Shown piece by piece: positions 50,377 through 58,607 of a stretch of 64,000 bases of DNA. A program made the position numbers and the translations under genes. Position 1 is the first letter of the stretch; each line of letters starts with the position of its first letter. Origin of the DNA: Actinomycetales bacterium (GTDB lineage Bacteria > Actinomycetota > Actinomycetes > Actinomycetales > Actinomycetaceae); NCBI GenBank assembly GCA_015655375.1, contig JAATFD010000040.1, positions 1 to 64,000 on the forward strand, written 5' to 3'. The notes beneath the pieces were generated by a model, which worked only from the letters and a program-made list of their open reading frames with translations, was not told the DNA's origin and searched no databases.

Positions 50377-51504
50377 TCAGCGTCCACCGACCGGGCTGAC
50401 CCCGAGCGGGCGACCGACCAGTCCACGTGAGTGTTGGGCCAGGTCGGCGGCGACTCCACGCAGAGCGGTGGCGGCTTCGCCCTCGCCGAGTGAGATCGGA
50501 GTCCCAGCGTCCCCGCCCTCGCGCAAGGCGATATCGAGAGGGACCTGGGCGAGCAGGGGGACCTCGTAGCCGAGCTGTGCGCTCAGACGCGCGGAAACGG
50601 CCTGGCCACCGCCGGAACCGAAGACCTCGAGGTGGGACCCGTCGGGTTGGGCCAAGTAGGACATGTTCTCGACGACGCCGATGACGCGCTGGCGCGTCTG
50701 ACCCGCGATCGATCCGGCGCGTTCGGCGACCTCGGCGGCAGCGACCTGCGGGGTGGTGACGACCAGGACCTCCGAGGTCGGCAGGAGCTGGGCGATCGAG
50801 ATCGCGACGTCGCCAGTGCCCGGAGGCATATCGATGAGGAGGACGTCGAGATCCCCCCAGAATACGTCGGCGAGAAACTGCTGGAGCGCGCGGTGCAGCA
50901 TCGGCCCGCGCCAGACGACCGCCTGGCCGTCGGGAACGAACATACCGATCGACATCACCTTGATCCCGGCCGCGCCGACCGGAGGAATGATCATGCCGTC
51001 GATGACCTGGGGCTCATGTTCGACACCGAGCATGCGGGGGACCGAGAAACCGTAGATGTCGGCATCCATGACCCCGACCTTGAGGCCGGACTGCGACATC
51101 GAGGCGGCCAGATTCGCGGTCATCGAAGACTTCCCGACCCCGCCCTTCCCAGACGTCACAGCGATGACTCGGGTGAGCGACCCGGGCTGGGCGAAGGGGA
51201 TCTCGCGCTCGGGGCGTCCTCCGTTGAGCTTCTCGCGCAGAGCCTTGCGTTGCTCGTCGTTCATGACACCCATCGAGACGTTGACGGCGTCGACCCCCTC
51301 GACGGCGCCGACGATCCGTTTCACGTCCTTGGTGATCGTCGTATGCAGAGGGCAGCCCGCCGTGGTCAGGAGGACCGTGACGTCGACCTGATTCCCGTCC
51401 ACGGCCACCGAATCCACCATGTTGAGATCGGTGATCGGGCGGCGGATCTCGGGGTCCATGACGGACCCCAGAGCGGTCATGACAGCTGCTTCGGTGACGG
51501 ACAT
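50377..51504 (-). CDS. mrp: Mrp/NBP35 family ATP-binding iron-sulfur carrier protein
   Basis: 375 residues. The N-terminal MIP18/DUF59 domain (ALGSVMDPEIRRPITDLNMVDSV, TTAGCPLH) is followed by the ParA/MinD-type ATPase with deviant Walker A SGKGGVGKSSM, DADIYGFSVPRMLG and LIDMPPGTGDVAI. Mrp proteins carry or assemble Fe-S clusters; NrdG here needs one. The CxxC cluster motif near the C-terminus of some members is absent. ATG 51504 is preferred over 51513 because TACGAT lies 7 nt before it. Confidence 0.93.
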   Translation of the reverse strand: MSVTEAAVMTALGSVMDPEIRRPITDLNMVDSVAVDGNQVDVTVLLTTAGCPLHTTITKDVKRIVGAVEGVDAVNVSMGVMNDEQRKALREKLNGGRPEREIPFAQPGSLTRVIAVTSGKGGVGKSSMTANLAASMSQSGLKVGVMDADIYGFSVPRMLGVEHEPQVIDGMIIPPVGAAGIKVMSIGMFVPDGQAVVWRGPMLHRALQQFLADVFWGDLDVLLIDMPPGTGDVAISIAQLLPTSEVLVVTTPQVAAAEVAERAGSIAGQTRQRVIGVVENMSYLAQPDGSHLEVFGSGGGQAVSARLSAQLGYEVPLLAQVPLDIALREGGDAGTPISLGEGEAATALRGVAADLAQHSRGLVGRPLGVSPVGGR

Positions 51505-51594
51505 GACCCCCATCGTAGAGGTGGGCGGCGTGCGTCTCCAACGGGAGCGAGAGTCACGCACGGGTGTGCACGTGGCGTGGTCCCCGATGGGCCC

Positions 51595-52194
51595 TCAGGA
51601 GTGGGCGCCGGGGTGTCCGGGGTGTCCGGGATGTTCGGGGCCGGTCGCGGTCGCTCGCTCGGCGGTCTGATCGAGGGCTCGATCCGGCACGGATCCATCC
51701 GGGTGATCGTCGCGCACCGTGCCGAGTTCCTCGCGCAGATCGTCGAGGACGTCGCGCAGCTCCGAGCGGACGAAGTCGCGGGTGGCGACGTCCTGCAGGG
51801 CCAATCGCAGGCCGGCGATCTCCCGAGCGAGATATTCCGTGTCCGTGAGATTGCGCTCGGCGCGTTGGCGGTCCTGCTCGGCCTGGACGCGGTCACGGTC
51901 GTCTTGGCGGTTCTGGGCGAGAAGGATCAGGGGCGCCGAGTACGACGCCTGCAGGGACAGCATGAGCGTCAGAAGGGTGAACCCGAGCTCGGCTTTGTCG
52001 AATTGCAGACTTGTGGGTGCCAGGGTGTTCCACGCGATCCAGAAGATCACGAAGATCGTCAGGTAGACGAGGAACTGTGGCGTGCCGGTGAACCGCGCGA
52101 TCCGTTCCGCTCCACGACCCAGGACCTCGGACTCGAGGTCGATGTGGGGCAGGCGGCGGTGCCGGTCCTGGGGAACATCGAGTCGATCAGCCAT
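51595..52194 (-). CDS. DUF1003 membrane protein
   Basis: 199 residues. VLGRGAERIARFTGTPQFLVYLTIFVIFWIAWN and LTLMLSLQASYSAPLILLAQNRQDDRDRV are the two membrane hairpins and conserved loop of DUF1003, followed by a long charged helix and a His/Pro/Gly-rich tail. Its start overlaps the stop of the MgtE-N/CBS gene by 8 bp. The pair is conserved in Actinobacteria (Rv1231c/Rv1232c), so the two proteins probably work together; what they do is not known. Confidence 0.9.
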   Translation of the reverse strand: MADRLDVPQDRHRRLPHIDLESEVLGRGAERIARFTGTPQFLVYLTIFVIFWIAWNTLAPTSLQFDKAELGFTLLTLMLSLQASYSAPLILLAQNRQDDRDRVQAEQDRQRAERNLTDTEYLAREIAGLRLALQDVATRDFVRSELRDVLDDLREELGTVRDDHPDGSVPDRALDQTAERATATGPEHPGHPGHPGAHS

Positions 52195-53491
52195 CGATGC
52201 TCCTCGCCATGATGCGGTCGGTCACCTCGTCGTCGAAATCTCGCCAGTCCTCCGGCAACAGCTCGTCGAGGACGTCGTCGACGGAGACCGCGCCGAGGAG
52301 GTGCCCGTCCTCGTCGGCAACGGGCAGAACGGTGAGGTTGTAGGTCGCGAGCAGTCGGGTGACGGTCGCGACGTGGGCCTGGGGGGCAACGGGTTCGATG
52401 TCGGCGTCCAGCAGGGTCCCGAGCAGCGTCTGAGGAGGTTCTCGGAGGGCTCGTTGGATGTGGACGACACCCAGGAACTGACCGGTCGGGGTCTCCATCG
52501 GCGCGCGCGTGACGCAGACCATCGTTGATAGTGAAGCAGGGATGTCCTCACGGCGCACCGCGGCGAGCATCTGAGCGACTGTCGCATCCGGACCGAGGAT
52601 CACCGGCTCGGTCGTCATCAGACCACCGGCCGTGGAGTCGTCGTAGGACAGCAACCGCCGCACATCCTTGGCTTCCTCCGGCTCCATCAGGGCCAGGAGC
52701 GACTGAGCCGTCGCCTCGGGAAGTTCGGAGACGAGGTCGGCCGCATCGTCGGGTTGCATGACGTCGAGGACATCTGCCGCCCGCCCGGCGTCCAGGGCGG
52801 AGACGATTGCGACCCGGTCGTCGTCGCCGAGTTCCTCGAGCACGTCGGCGAGCCGGCCGTCGGAGAGTTCCTGAGCGACCGCATACTGGCGGTCCGGGGG
52901 CAGGTCGTGGAGGAAGTCGGCGAGGTCCGCGGGCTTCATGTCCTCCGTGTGGCTGATCAGAGCCGTCGCGGCCTGCGTCGTGTCCGTTTTAAGCAGACCG
53001 GTGACCTCGGTGACGTCGACCGTCATCGTCTCGCCATTGCGCCGGAATCCCAGCGAGGTCTGGCGCACACGCTGGACGTGCAGCTTGGCGAGCACCCAGT
53101 CGCGGGGACGGCGCTGCTCCATGGCGACATCGAGGATGCGCACCGGTCCCGACCCGTCGTTCATCTGGACGACGCGGTCGAAGAGTTGGGAGAGCACCAA
53201 GGTCTCGATCGGACGCTGGGTGAACCGACGCATGTTGAGCAGGCCTGTCGTGATGAGGGCGCCCGCCTCGATGGAGGTCACGCGGGTCATCGGAAGGAAG
53301 ATCCGGTGGCGAGACCCGACCTCGACGACGAAGCCGATGACATTGGCCGCTGAGTTCAGGTGGATGGTCGCCACGACGTCGTGGACTTTGCCGACCTTCT
53401 CTCCGAGGGGGTCGAAGACGCCGGTCCCGGCAAGTCTGGCGACGAAGACCCGTCGGCCGCTCGTCCCCACTGTCGTCGGTGCGCTGTTCAC
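52187..53491 (-). CDS. MgtE N-terminal and CBS domain protein without a channel
   Basis: 434 residues in three soluble parts: a PRC-barrel-like N-terminus (VFVARLAGTGVFDPLGEKVGKVHDVV), the MgtE-N superhelix (LADFLHDLPPDRQYAVAQELSD, DDAADLVSELP), and a CBS pair (STAGGLMTTEPVILGPDATVAQML, NLTVLPVADEDGHLLGAVSVDDVLDELL). The membrane channel of true MgtE is missing, so it is a Mg2+-sensing or regulatory relative, not a transporter on its own. A partner may be the DUF1003 protein encoded just downstream. GTG 53491 has TAGGCT 6 nt upstream. Confidence 0.9.
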   Translation of the reverse strand: MNSAPTTVGTSGRRVFVARLAGTGVFDPLGEKVGKVHDVVATIHLNSAANVIGFVVEVGSRHRIFLPMTRVTSIEAGALITTGLLNMRRFTQRPIETLVLSQLFDRVVQMNDGSGPVRILDVAMEQRRPRDWVLAKLHVQRVRQTSLGFRRNGETMTVDVTEVTGLLKTDTTQAATALISHTEDMKPADLADFLHDLPPDRQYAVAQELSDGRLADVLEELGDDDRVAIVSALDAGRAADVLDVMQPDDAADLVSELPEATAQSLLALMEPEEAKDVRRLLSYDDSTAGGLMTTEPVILGPDATVAQMLAAVRREDIPASLSTMVCVTRAPMETPTGQFLGVVHIQRALREPPQTLLGTLLDADIEPVAPQAHVATVTRLLATYNLTVLPVADEDGHLLGAVSVDDVLDELLPEDWRDFDDEVTDRIMARSIDG

Positions 53492-53497
53492 GACAAC

Positions 53498-53503
53498 AGC
53501 CTA
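53498..53503 (-). promoter_or_regulatory. -10 hexamer TAGGCT for leaderless MgtE-like gene
   Basis: On the minus strand TAGGCT, then 6 nt, then GTG at 53491; no ribosome binding site. Confidence 0.5.
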
Positions 53504-53571
53504 GGCTGATTCACCGGAGGGGTACGGTGAGACCCCTCCGTGTCCCACTGCCCGGAAGGAGGAGCAAACTG

Positions 53572-54411
53572 ATGGCTCCCCGAGACAATCAGAGACTGAC
53601 CGTCCCGACCATGCCCGACGGGACCGAGGTCGCCTCCTACAAGACCTACCTCGAGGCGTCGGACGCCGTGGACCACCTGTCCGACGAGGGCTTTGACGTC
53701 AAGTCGATCACGATCGTTGGCACCGATCTCCACATGGTGGAGCGGGTGACCGGCCGGCTGACGGCCGGCAAGGTCGCAGCCTCGGGCGCCGGGTCCGGCG
53801 CGCTGTGGGGCGCGTTCATGGGGCTGATGCTCTCCTTTGCAGCGCCGGGTCAAGGAGCTGGGCTGTGGCTGGCGATCGGGATGGCCGGTGGCGCCCTCTT
53901 CGGTGTCCTCATGTCCGTCGTGCTCTACGCGATGACGGGCGGTCGCCGGGACTTCACGTCCCAGTCGCAGGTTGTGGCTTCGCGTTATGCGGTGCTGGCA
54001 TCGTCGGAGATCGACCAGGCCTTCAAGCTGTTGCAGGCGACGGCGGGCAACCAGATGCGCCCGGCTCCCCGCCGTCGGCGTGAGCCCCGCACGGGTCCGA
54101 CCGAGTACGGTTCGCGTTCCGATGAACAGCCGAAGTTCGGGGTGCGTACGTCGGTGCAGAGCAGCACAGAGAGTGTGGGTGAGGCGGCGAGCCCAGCGGC
54201 CCCTGCCGTTCCGCCTGATCCCTCGCCCGAATCGGTGACCCCGACGATCCCGCCGACCGGGAGCAATCCCTACGCCGTTCCCGACAGATCCGTGGGGACG
54301 ACGCCGTCCTCGCCAGCGGCAGCGCCGGAGCAGACGCCCAGTTCGGTGGACGGGCCAGACTCCACCGATGGGCCCGATTCCCCGGTGCCCTCGGACGAGA
54401 GCCGCGGCTGA
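53572..54411 (+). CDS. General stress protein 17M-like domain membrane protein
   Basis: 279 residues. The N-terminal VASYKTYLEASDAVDHLSDEGFDVKSITIVGTDLHMVERVTGRLT is the general-stress-protein-17M fold; two Gly-rich hydrophobic segments (GSGALWGAFMGLMLSF, GLWLAIGMAGGALFGVLMSVVLYAM) follow. The last 110 residues are Pro/Ser/Thr-rich and low-complexity. It matches Rv1234 by neighbourhood. AAGGAGGAG precedes ATG 53572. Function unknown. Confidence 0.88.
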   Translation: MAPRDNQRLTVPTMPDGTEVASYKTYLEASDAVDHLSDEGFDVKSITIVGTDLHMVERVTGRLTAGKVAASGAGSGALWGAFMGLMLSFAAPGQGAGLWLAIGMAGGALFGVLMSVVLYAMTGGRRDFTSQSQVVASRYAVLASSEIDQAFKLLQATAGNQMRPAPRRRREPRTGPTEYGSRSDEQPKFGVRTSVQSSTESVGEAASPAAPAVPPDPSPESVTPTIPPTGSNPYAVPDRSVGTTPSSPAAAPEQTPSSVDGPDSTDGPDSPVPSDESRG

Positions 54412-54472
54412 GCAGTCAGAGCGCGAGTTCGTGCGAGCTCGACCAGAGGTTGGCACGACTGGACGTGGAGCG

Positions 54473-56026
54473 TCAGTGGGAGCAGACCGCCGCGATCCAT
54501 GCCTCAACGTCGGCGATCGTGCGGGGGATGTCCTCTGAGATCCGGGTCACGGACCCGTCCTCGTTGACCTGGACGTCGTCCTCGATGCGCACGCCGATCC
54601 CGCGAAGCTCGTCGGGAACCGACAGGTCGTCGGCGCGGAAGTAGAGCCCGGGCTCGATCGTGAAGGTCATGCCGGGCTCGAGCAGCGCGTCCTGGTACAT
54701 CTCGCGGCGGGCCTGTGCGCAGTCGTGGACGTCGAGACCCAGATGGTGCGAGGTCCCGTGCGGCATCCACCGGCGATGCTGTTGACCGGACGGCGATAGG
54801 GACTCGGCTGCGCTGACGGGCAGGACCCCCCACTTCTCCAGCCGATCCGCGATGACGGTCATCGCTGCATCGTGGACGTCGCGGAATCGGGTGTTCGACT
54901 GGTTCGCGCGGGCGAGGGCGGCCTCGGCGGCGTCGAGCACGGCCTGATAGACCTTCGCCTGAGGCTCAGAGAAATGTCCGTTGACGGGCAGGGTCCGGGT
55001 GATGTCCGCCGTGTAGAGGGAGTCGACCTCGATCCCGGCATCGATCAGGACGAGATCGCCCGCGTGGACCTCCCCGTCGTTGTCCATCCAATGCAGGGTG
55101 TTCGCATGGTTCCCGGCGGCGGCGATCGTGTCGTAGCCGAGGCCGTTGCCCACTTCGCGCGCGACGGCACCGAATGCGCCCTCGATGACGCGCTCCCCGC
55201 GGGGGTGCCCGGTCGCGCGGGGCAGGGAGGCAATGATGTCCTCGAAGCCGACCTTCGTCACCTCGACGGCGTGGCGCAGCTCGGAGAGCTCATAGGGATC
55301 CTTGTTCAGGCGGATCTCGGAGAGATGCTCCTCGAGCGTCTCGTCCTCGGCGCGCGCATCCCCGCCGAAGGGCAGGCCGGCCTGCTGGCGGACCTCGGTG
55401 ACCACTGCTTCGACCGAGGCATCGACCTGGGGGACGATGCGCAGGTGAACCTGGCCCGCATCCTTGGCCAGTGCGTCGCGCAGGCTGGAGATGTCGGCAC
55501 AGCGCAGACCGGTCTCGGCCTCGACCTCGGCGAGCGAGGGGCGCGCGCCGACCCAGAACTCGCCATAGCGTGAGTCCGCATAGAACTCCTCGGAGGAGCG
55601 GGAGGAACGGGGCTTGAAGTAGAGGATGGCCTCGTGCGAGCCGGAACTCGTGGGCTCAAGGACAATGACGGCGTCAGGCTCTTTCTCGCCGCCGAGCCCC
55701 GAGAGGTGCGCAAAGGCCGAATGGGCGCGGAAACGGTAGTCTGTGTCGTTGTTGCGGGTCTTGAGCCCGCCGGCGGGGACGACGAGGCGCTCGCCGGGGA
55801 AGGGTTCACCGGCCTTGGCTGCGCGAGCGGCGAGGTGGTCGGCGACGGGGGAACGGTCCGGGAGGTCGGAGGATCGCGGGGCCCAATTGGAGCCCATGAA
55901 CTCACGGAAAGCCTCGGAGCTGGGACGGCGCGACCGGTTGTTGCTCCGGTCGGCCATGGACTGTGGTGCTTCCTCGGCGGAGGTGGCCGCGGTGGGCGAG
56001 GCGGCGGCGTTCTCATCTGATGTCAT
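54473..56026 (-). CDS. pepP: Xaa-Pro aminopeptidase (aminopeptidase P, M24B)
   Basis: Cytosolic dimetal peptidase removing N-terminal residues before proline. The 517 residues have the AMP-N domain (RNNDTDYRFRAHSAFAHLSGL) and the pita-bread fold with metal ligands: LVLIDAGIEVDSLYTADITRT, HGTSHHLGLDVHD, TFTIEPGLYF and IGVRIEDDV. About 75 hydrophilic N-terminal residues before the AMP-N domain are Ala/Ser/Glu-rich. ATG 56026 begins that tail; a later start is possible. Confidence 0.94.
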   Translation of the reverse strand: MTSDENAAASPTAATSAEEAPQSMADRSNNRSRRPSSEAFREFMGSNWAPRSSDLPDRSPVADHLAARAAKAGEPFPGERLVVPAGGLKTRNNDTDYRFRAHSAFAHLSGLGGEKEPDAVIVLEPTSSGSHEAILYFKPRSSRSSEEFYADSRYGEFWVGARPSLAEVEAETGLRCADISSLRDALAKDAGQVHLRIVPQVDASVEAVVTEVRQQAGLPFGGDARAEDETLEEHLSEIRLNKDPYELSELRHAVEVTKVGFEDIIASLPRATGHPRGERVIEGAFGAVAREVGNGLGYDTIAAAGNHANTLHWMDNDGEVHAGDLVLIDAGIEVDSLYTADITRTLPVNGHFSEPQAKVYQAVLDAAEAALARANQSNTRFRDVHDAAMTVIADRLEKWGVLPVSAAESLSPSGQQHRRWMPHGTSHHLGLDVHDCAQARREMYQDALLEPGMTFTIEPGLYFRADDLSVPDELRGIGVRIEDDVQVNEDGSVTRISEDIPRTIADVEAWIAAVCSH

Positions 56027-56057
56027 GCGCCCATGATCCCACCGAGCCCCGTCCCTC

Positions 56058-56093
56058 GCGAAGCACGTCGGCCTTTGACCATGAGGCGCATCC
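56058..56093 (-). repeat. 23-bp-phased repeat array, locus 4 left arm (inverted)
   Basis: On the minus strand, units GGATGCGCCTCAT (56093-56081) and CGACGTGCTTCGC (56070-56058) are separated by GGTCAAAGGC. The second is identical to 21283-21271 and 21575-21587. Confidence 0.6.
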
Positions 56094-56123
56094 GCTGATT
56101 CCGTCGTGTTGGTGGGATGGACC

Positions 56124-56180
56124 ATTGTCGGGGTTGCTGGCGAGTGTCCGTCCAGCTGACACGACAATGGCCAGCAACCC
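56124..56180. repeat. Interleaved inverted repeats (possible pseudoknot)
   Basis: Arms occur in the order ATTGTCG (56124-56130), GGGTTGCTGGC (56131-56141), CGACAAT (56162-56168), GCCAGCAACCC (56170-56180). A small hairpin GTGTC/GACAC (56144-56162) lies between. The segment CCGTCCAGCTGACACG recurs near 63054-63069. Confidence 0.6.
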
Positions 56181-56205
56181 GGACAGCAGTGCCCAATGCC
56201 CGATA

Positions 56206-56308
56206 CTGTCACCGGTTGCTCATCAGGACACCGCCTCAACACGGTGTTTTCATGCAACAAACAGCACTGCGAGGAGCACTCGGGTCCTCGTCGACCAACG
56301 TGCCTCGA
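56206..56308. repeat. Hairpin block shared with 21435-21541
   Basis: Second copy of the block, with hairpin arms ACACCG and CGGTGT extended by wobble pairs, followed by TTTT. Aligns with the 21.4 kb copy with short gaps only. Confidence 0.65.
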
Positions 56309-56354
56309 AGCCGAATAGGGGCGTACTTCGAGGTGAGTGATGGGCGCAACCACG
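56296..56354 (+). repeat. 23-bp-phased repeat array, locus 4 right arm
   Basis: Units at 56296 (CAACGTGCCTCGA), 56319 (GGGCGTACTTCGA) and 56342 (GGGCGCAACCACG, degenerate), spacers AGCCGAATAG and GGTGAGTGAT. Confidence 0.6.
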
Positions 56355-56394
56355 GTATACCGATGGCTCATCGAGGGCATTGGGGCGTCACCGT

Positions 56395-56400
56395 TACGCT
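56395..56400 (+). promoter_or_regulatory. -10 hexamer TACGCT for leaderless PHP gene
   Basis: TACGCT, then 6 nt, then ATG 56407; no ribosome binding site. Confidence 0.5.
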
Positions 56401-56406
56401 GGCCCC

Positions 56407-57255
56407 ATGATCCACATCGACCCGCACACCCACTCCTCATGTTCGGACGGTACTGAGACCCCGACCGAGCTGATGGAGGCCGCGCGGGCTGCCGGCCTCG
56501 ACGTCATCGGGCTGACCGATCACGACACGATCGTCGGATGGGACGAGGCCGCTGCCGCGGTCGAATCTACTGGTATCTCCCTGCTGCGCGGGTCCGAGAT
56601 CTCCTGTTCGCGCGACGGCATCACCGTCCACCTGCTCGGATACCTGTTCGACTGGGAGAACGTGCCCCTCGCAGAGGTCTTCGAACGCACACGTGAGAGC
56701 CGGGTCGGGCGCGCCCGACGCATCGTCGAGAATCTCTCGGCGGACTACCCGATCACCTGGGAGATGGTCCAGTCCTTCGGTCCCGTCGACGGCGGTCCGA
56801 TCGGACGCCCCCACATCGCTGACGCCCTCGTCTCCATCGGGGCCTTCCCCGACCGGTCGGCAGCCTTCGTCAAGGTTCTCCACCCGTCAGGGCCCTATTA
56901 CGTCCACCACTGGGCTCCTGATCCGGTCGACGCGGTCGGCCTCGTGCGTGCGGCGGGAGGTATCCCCGTCCTTGCCCATCCCCGGGCCCGGATGCGTCAG
57001 CGACTGCTGCCCGAGGCCGTCATCGATGAGATGGCCCAGGCAGGCCTGTTCGGCATCGAACGCGATCACCGCGACCAAACCGAGGCCGATCGCGTGGAGG
57101 TCGACCGCATCGCTGCCCGCCTCGCGCTGAAGGAAACGGGGTCGTCGGACTACCATGGATCGGGCAAACCGAACCGGCTGGGCGAGAATCTCACGTCCGA
57201 GGACGTTCTGCGCTCCATTGAGGAACAGGGACATCTGGAGGTTCTGCGTCCGTGA
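56407..57255 (+). CDS. PHP domain phosphoesterase
   Basis: 282 residues with the four PHP metal motifs: IDPHTHSSCSDGTETP, LTDHDTIVGWDEA, LLRGSEISC and, late, ETGSSDYHGSGKPNRLG; PVLAHPRAR is also in place. Stand-alone members of this kind hydrolyse 3',5'-nucleoside bisphosphates or act as 5'-3' exonucleases on RNA oligomers (RNase AM/YciV type); which applies here is inference. It overlaps the marC gene by GTGA. Leaderless start. Confidence 0.92.
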   Translation: MIHIDPHTHSSCSDGTETPTELMEAARAAGLDVIGLTDHDTIVGWDEAAAAVESTGISLLRGSEISCSRDGITVHLLGYLFDWENVPLAEVFERTRESRVGRARRIVENLSADYPITWEMVQSFGPVDGGPIGRPHIADALVSIGAFPDRSAAFVKVLHPSGPYYVHHWAPDPVDAVGLVRAAGGIPVLAHPRARMRQRLLPEAVIDEMAQAGLFGIERDHRDQTEADRVEVDRIAARLALKETGSSDYHGSGKPNRLGENLTSEDVLRSIEEQGHLEVLRP

Positions 57256-57899
57256 ACGTCGGCTCGATCATTGATGCGTCGCTGCTGGCGACCACGTTCA
57301 CGACGCTCTTTGTCATCATGGATCCCGCGGGAACGATACCGGTGTTCCTGGCGCTCACGGGAAGCTATTCGAAGGCGGATCAACGTCGGGCAGCCATTCA
57401 GGCGACGGTCACGTCCTTCGGTGTGATCCTCCTGTTCGCAGTGCTGGGCCAATACATTCTGCGGTTTCTCCAGATTTCCATGGAGTCTCTGCAGCTGTCC
57501 GGTGGTGTTCTGTTGTTCCTGGTCGCTATGGAACTGTTGATGGGCAACGGTGGCACAGAACCCGACACCGGCGATCGCAATGTCAACGTGGCCCTGGTTC
57601 CCCTGGGAACACCGCTGCTGGCAGGCCCAGGGGCGATCGTCGCCGTCATGGTCTCGGTCAATCAGGGTGACAGCACGGTTCCCGGATGGGGCGCTGTCAT
57701 CGTCGCAGTGGTGCTCATGCACCTGGTCATGTGGGCAACGATGCGCTTCTCAGTCGAGCTGGCGCGTTTCCTGGGCACGGGCGGCGTCATGATCCTGACG
57801 AAAATCTCCGGTCTGCTGCTGGCGGCGATCGCCACGCAGATGATCATGAACGGGGTCTTTGCCTTCATCCAGACCTCGCGTGAGGCCGGGGCGATCTGA
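57252..57899 (+). CDS. MarC family integral membrane protein
   Basis: 215 residues with six hydrophobic spans. FTTLFVIMDPAGTIPVFLALTG, ILRFLQISMESLQLSGGVLLFLVAMELL, VPLGTPLLAGPGAIVAVM and GLLLAAIATQMIMNGV are the standard MarC (UPF0056) motifs. No transport activity has been proven for the family; the name does not imply antibiotic resistance. GTG 57252 overlaps the PHP stop. Confidence 0.92.
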   Translation: MNVGSIIDASLLATTFTTLFVIMDPAGTIPVFLALTGSYSKADQRRAAIQATVTSFGVILLFAVLGQYILRFLQISMESLQLSGGVLLFLVAMELLMGNGGTEPDTGDRNVNVALVPLGTPLLAGPGAIVAVMVSVNQGDSTVPGWGAVIVAVVLMHLVMWATMRFSVELARFLGTGGVMILTKISGLLLAAIATQMIMNGVFAFIQTSREAGAI

Positions 57900-57934
57900 G
57901 TTCCAAGGTCGACCGGATCCGATCTACTCGCCAT

Positions 57935-57940
57935 TAGGCT
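57935..57940 (+). promoter_or_regulatory. -10 hexamer TAGGCT for leaderless GNAT gene
   Basis: TAGGCT, then 6 nt, then ATG 57947. Confidence 0.5.
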
Positions 57941-57946
57941 TGGATC

Positions 57947-58495
57947 ATGTCGATCTCCCTGAGCCCTCTCGATGTTCGTGGACGTGACCGTGAGGCACTG
58001 ATCGCGTTCCTGACTCGCAATCGATTTCCTTTTCACGTGACGCCAATGGTGAGCGAAGATGTCGCCACTCGGCGCGTTGACTCCGGCGCATACGACGGCG
58101 AGGGAGTCGCGACCTTGTGGATCGATGAGGATCCCTCGGGTCACATCGGCGTTGTCATCCTCTCCGGCCTCGACGAGAACGTGCCCCTGTTCGACCTCCG
58201 TCTGGACGCGACGTTCCGAGGGCACGGGCGTGGGATCCCTGTGCTCATGGCGATCACGGATCATGTCTTTCGGATCTATCCCGGGGTCACGCGCTTTGGC
58301 GGACGGACCCGCGAGGACAACATCGCCATGCGGCAGATCTTCGTGCGCTGCGGCTGGGTCAAAGAAGCGCACTACCGCGAAGCGTGGCCCGTCGAGGGTG
58401 GGCTTGCCCGGGCGGGAACGGAATACGCGATCCTGCGGCGCGATTGGGAATCGGGGATCACGACGCCCGTGCGCTTCGACGACCTGGGGTACTGA
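57947..58495 (+). CDS. GNAT family N-acetyltransferase
   Basis: 182 residues. HIGVVILSGLDENVPLFDLRLDATFRGHGRGIPVLMAITDHVF holds the acetyl-CoA loop (RGHGRG) and FGGRTREDNIAMRQIFVRCGWVKEAHYREAWP is the usual motif B end of RimJ/RimL-like enzymes. Substrate unknown. No shared operon is evident; the next gene has its own operator region. Confidence 0.88.
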   Translation: MSISLSPLDVRGRDREALIAFLTRNRFPFHVTPMVSEDVATRRVDSGAYDGEGVATLWIDEDPSGHIGVVILSGLDENVPLFDLRLDATFRGHGRGIPVLMAITDHVFRIYPGVTRFGGRTREDNIAMRQIFVRCGWVKEAHYREAWPVEGGLARAGTEYAILRRDWESGITTPVRFDDLGY

Positions 58496-58563
58496 GATCC
58501 GAGGTGATGACGTCCGGGGTCTCCGACGCATCGTCCTTCGTTCGACACATGGCACGGCCGCAT

Positions 58564-58607
58564 CCCATGTTTGTGTTACTGTATTAGTGTTGTAATACAA
58601 ACATGGG
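58564..58607. promoter_or_regulatory. Operator/promoter palindromes of the GntR–ABC operon
   Basis: Two nested inverted repeats: CCCATGTTTGT (58564-58574) with ACAAACATGGG (58597-58607), and GTATTA (58581-58586) with TAATAC (58593-58598). The outer right arm covers the candidate ATG 58603. Such nested AT-rich palindromes suit autoregulation by the YtrA-type GntR protein encoded next. Confidence 0.75.

Larger units (their letters stand above)
56027..56406. other. Divergent intergenic region pepP / PHP gene, rich in repeats
   Basis: 380 bp without a gene. It contains an inverted 23-bp-phased array, a pair of interleaved inverted repeats, the hairpin block shared with 21435-21541, a forward 23-bp-phased array, and the -10 hexamer of the PHP gene. 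Confidence 0.7.
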
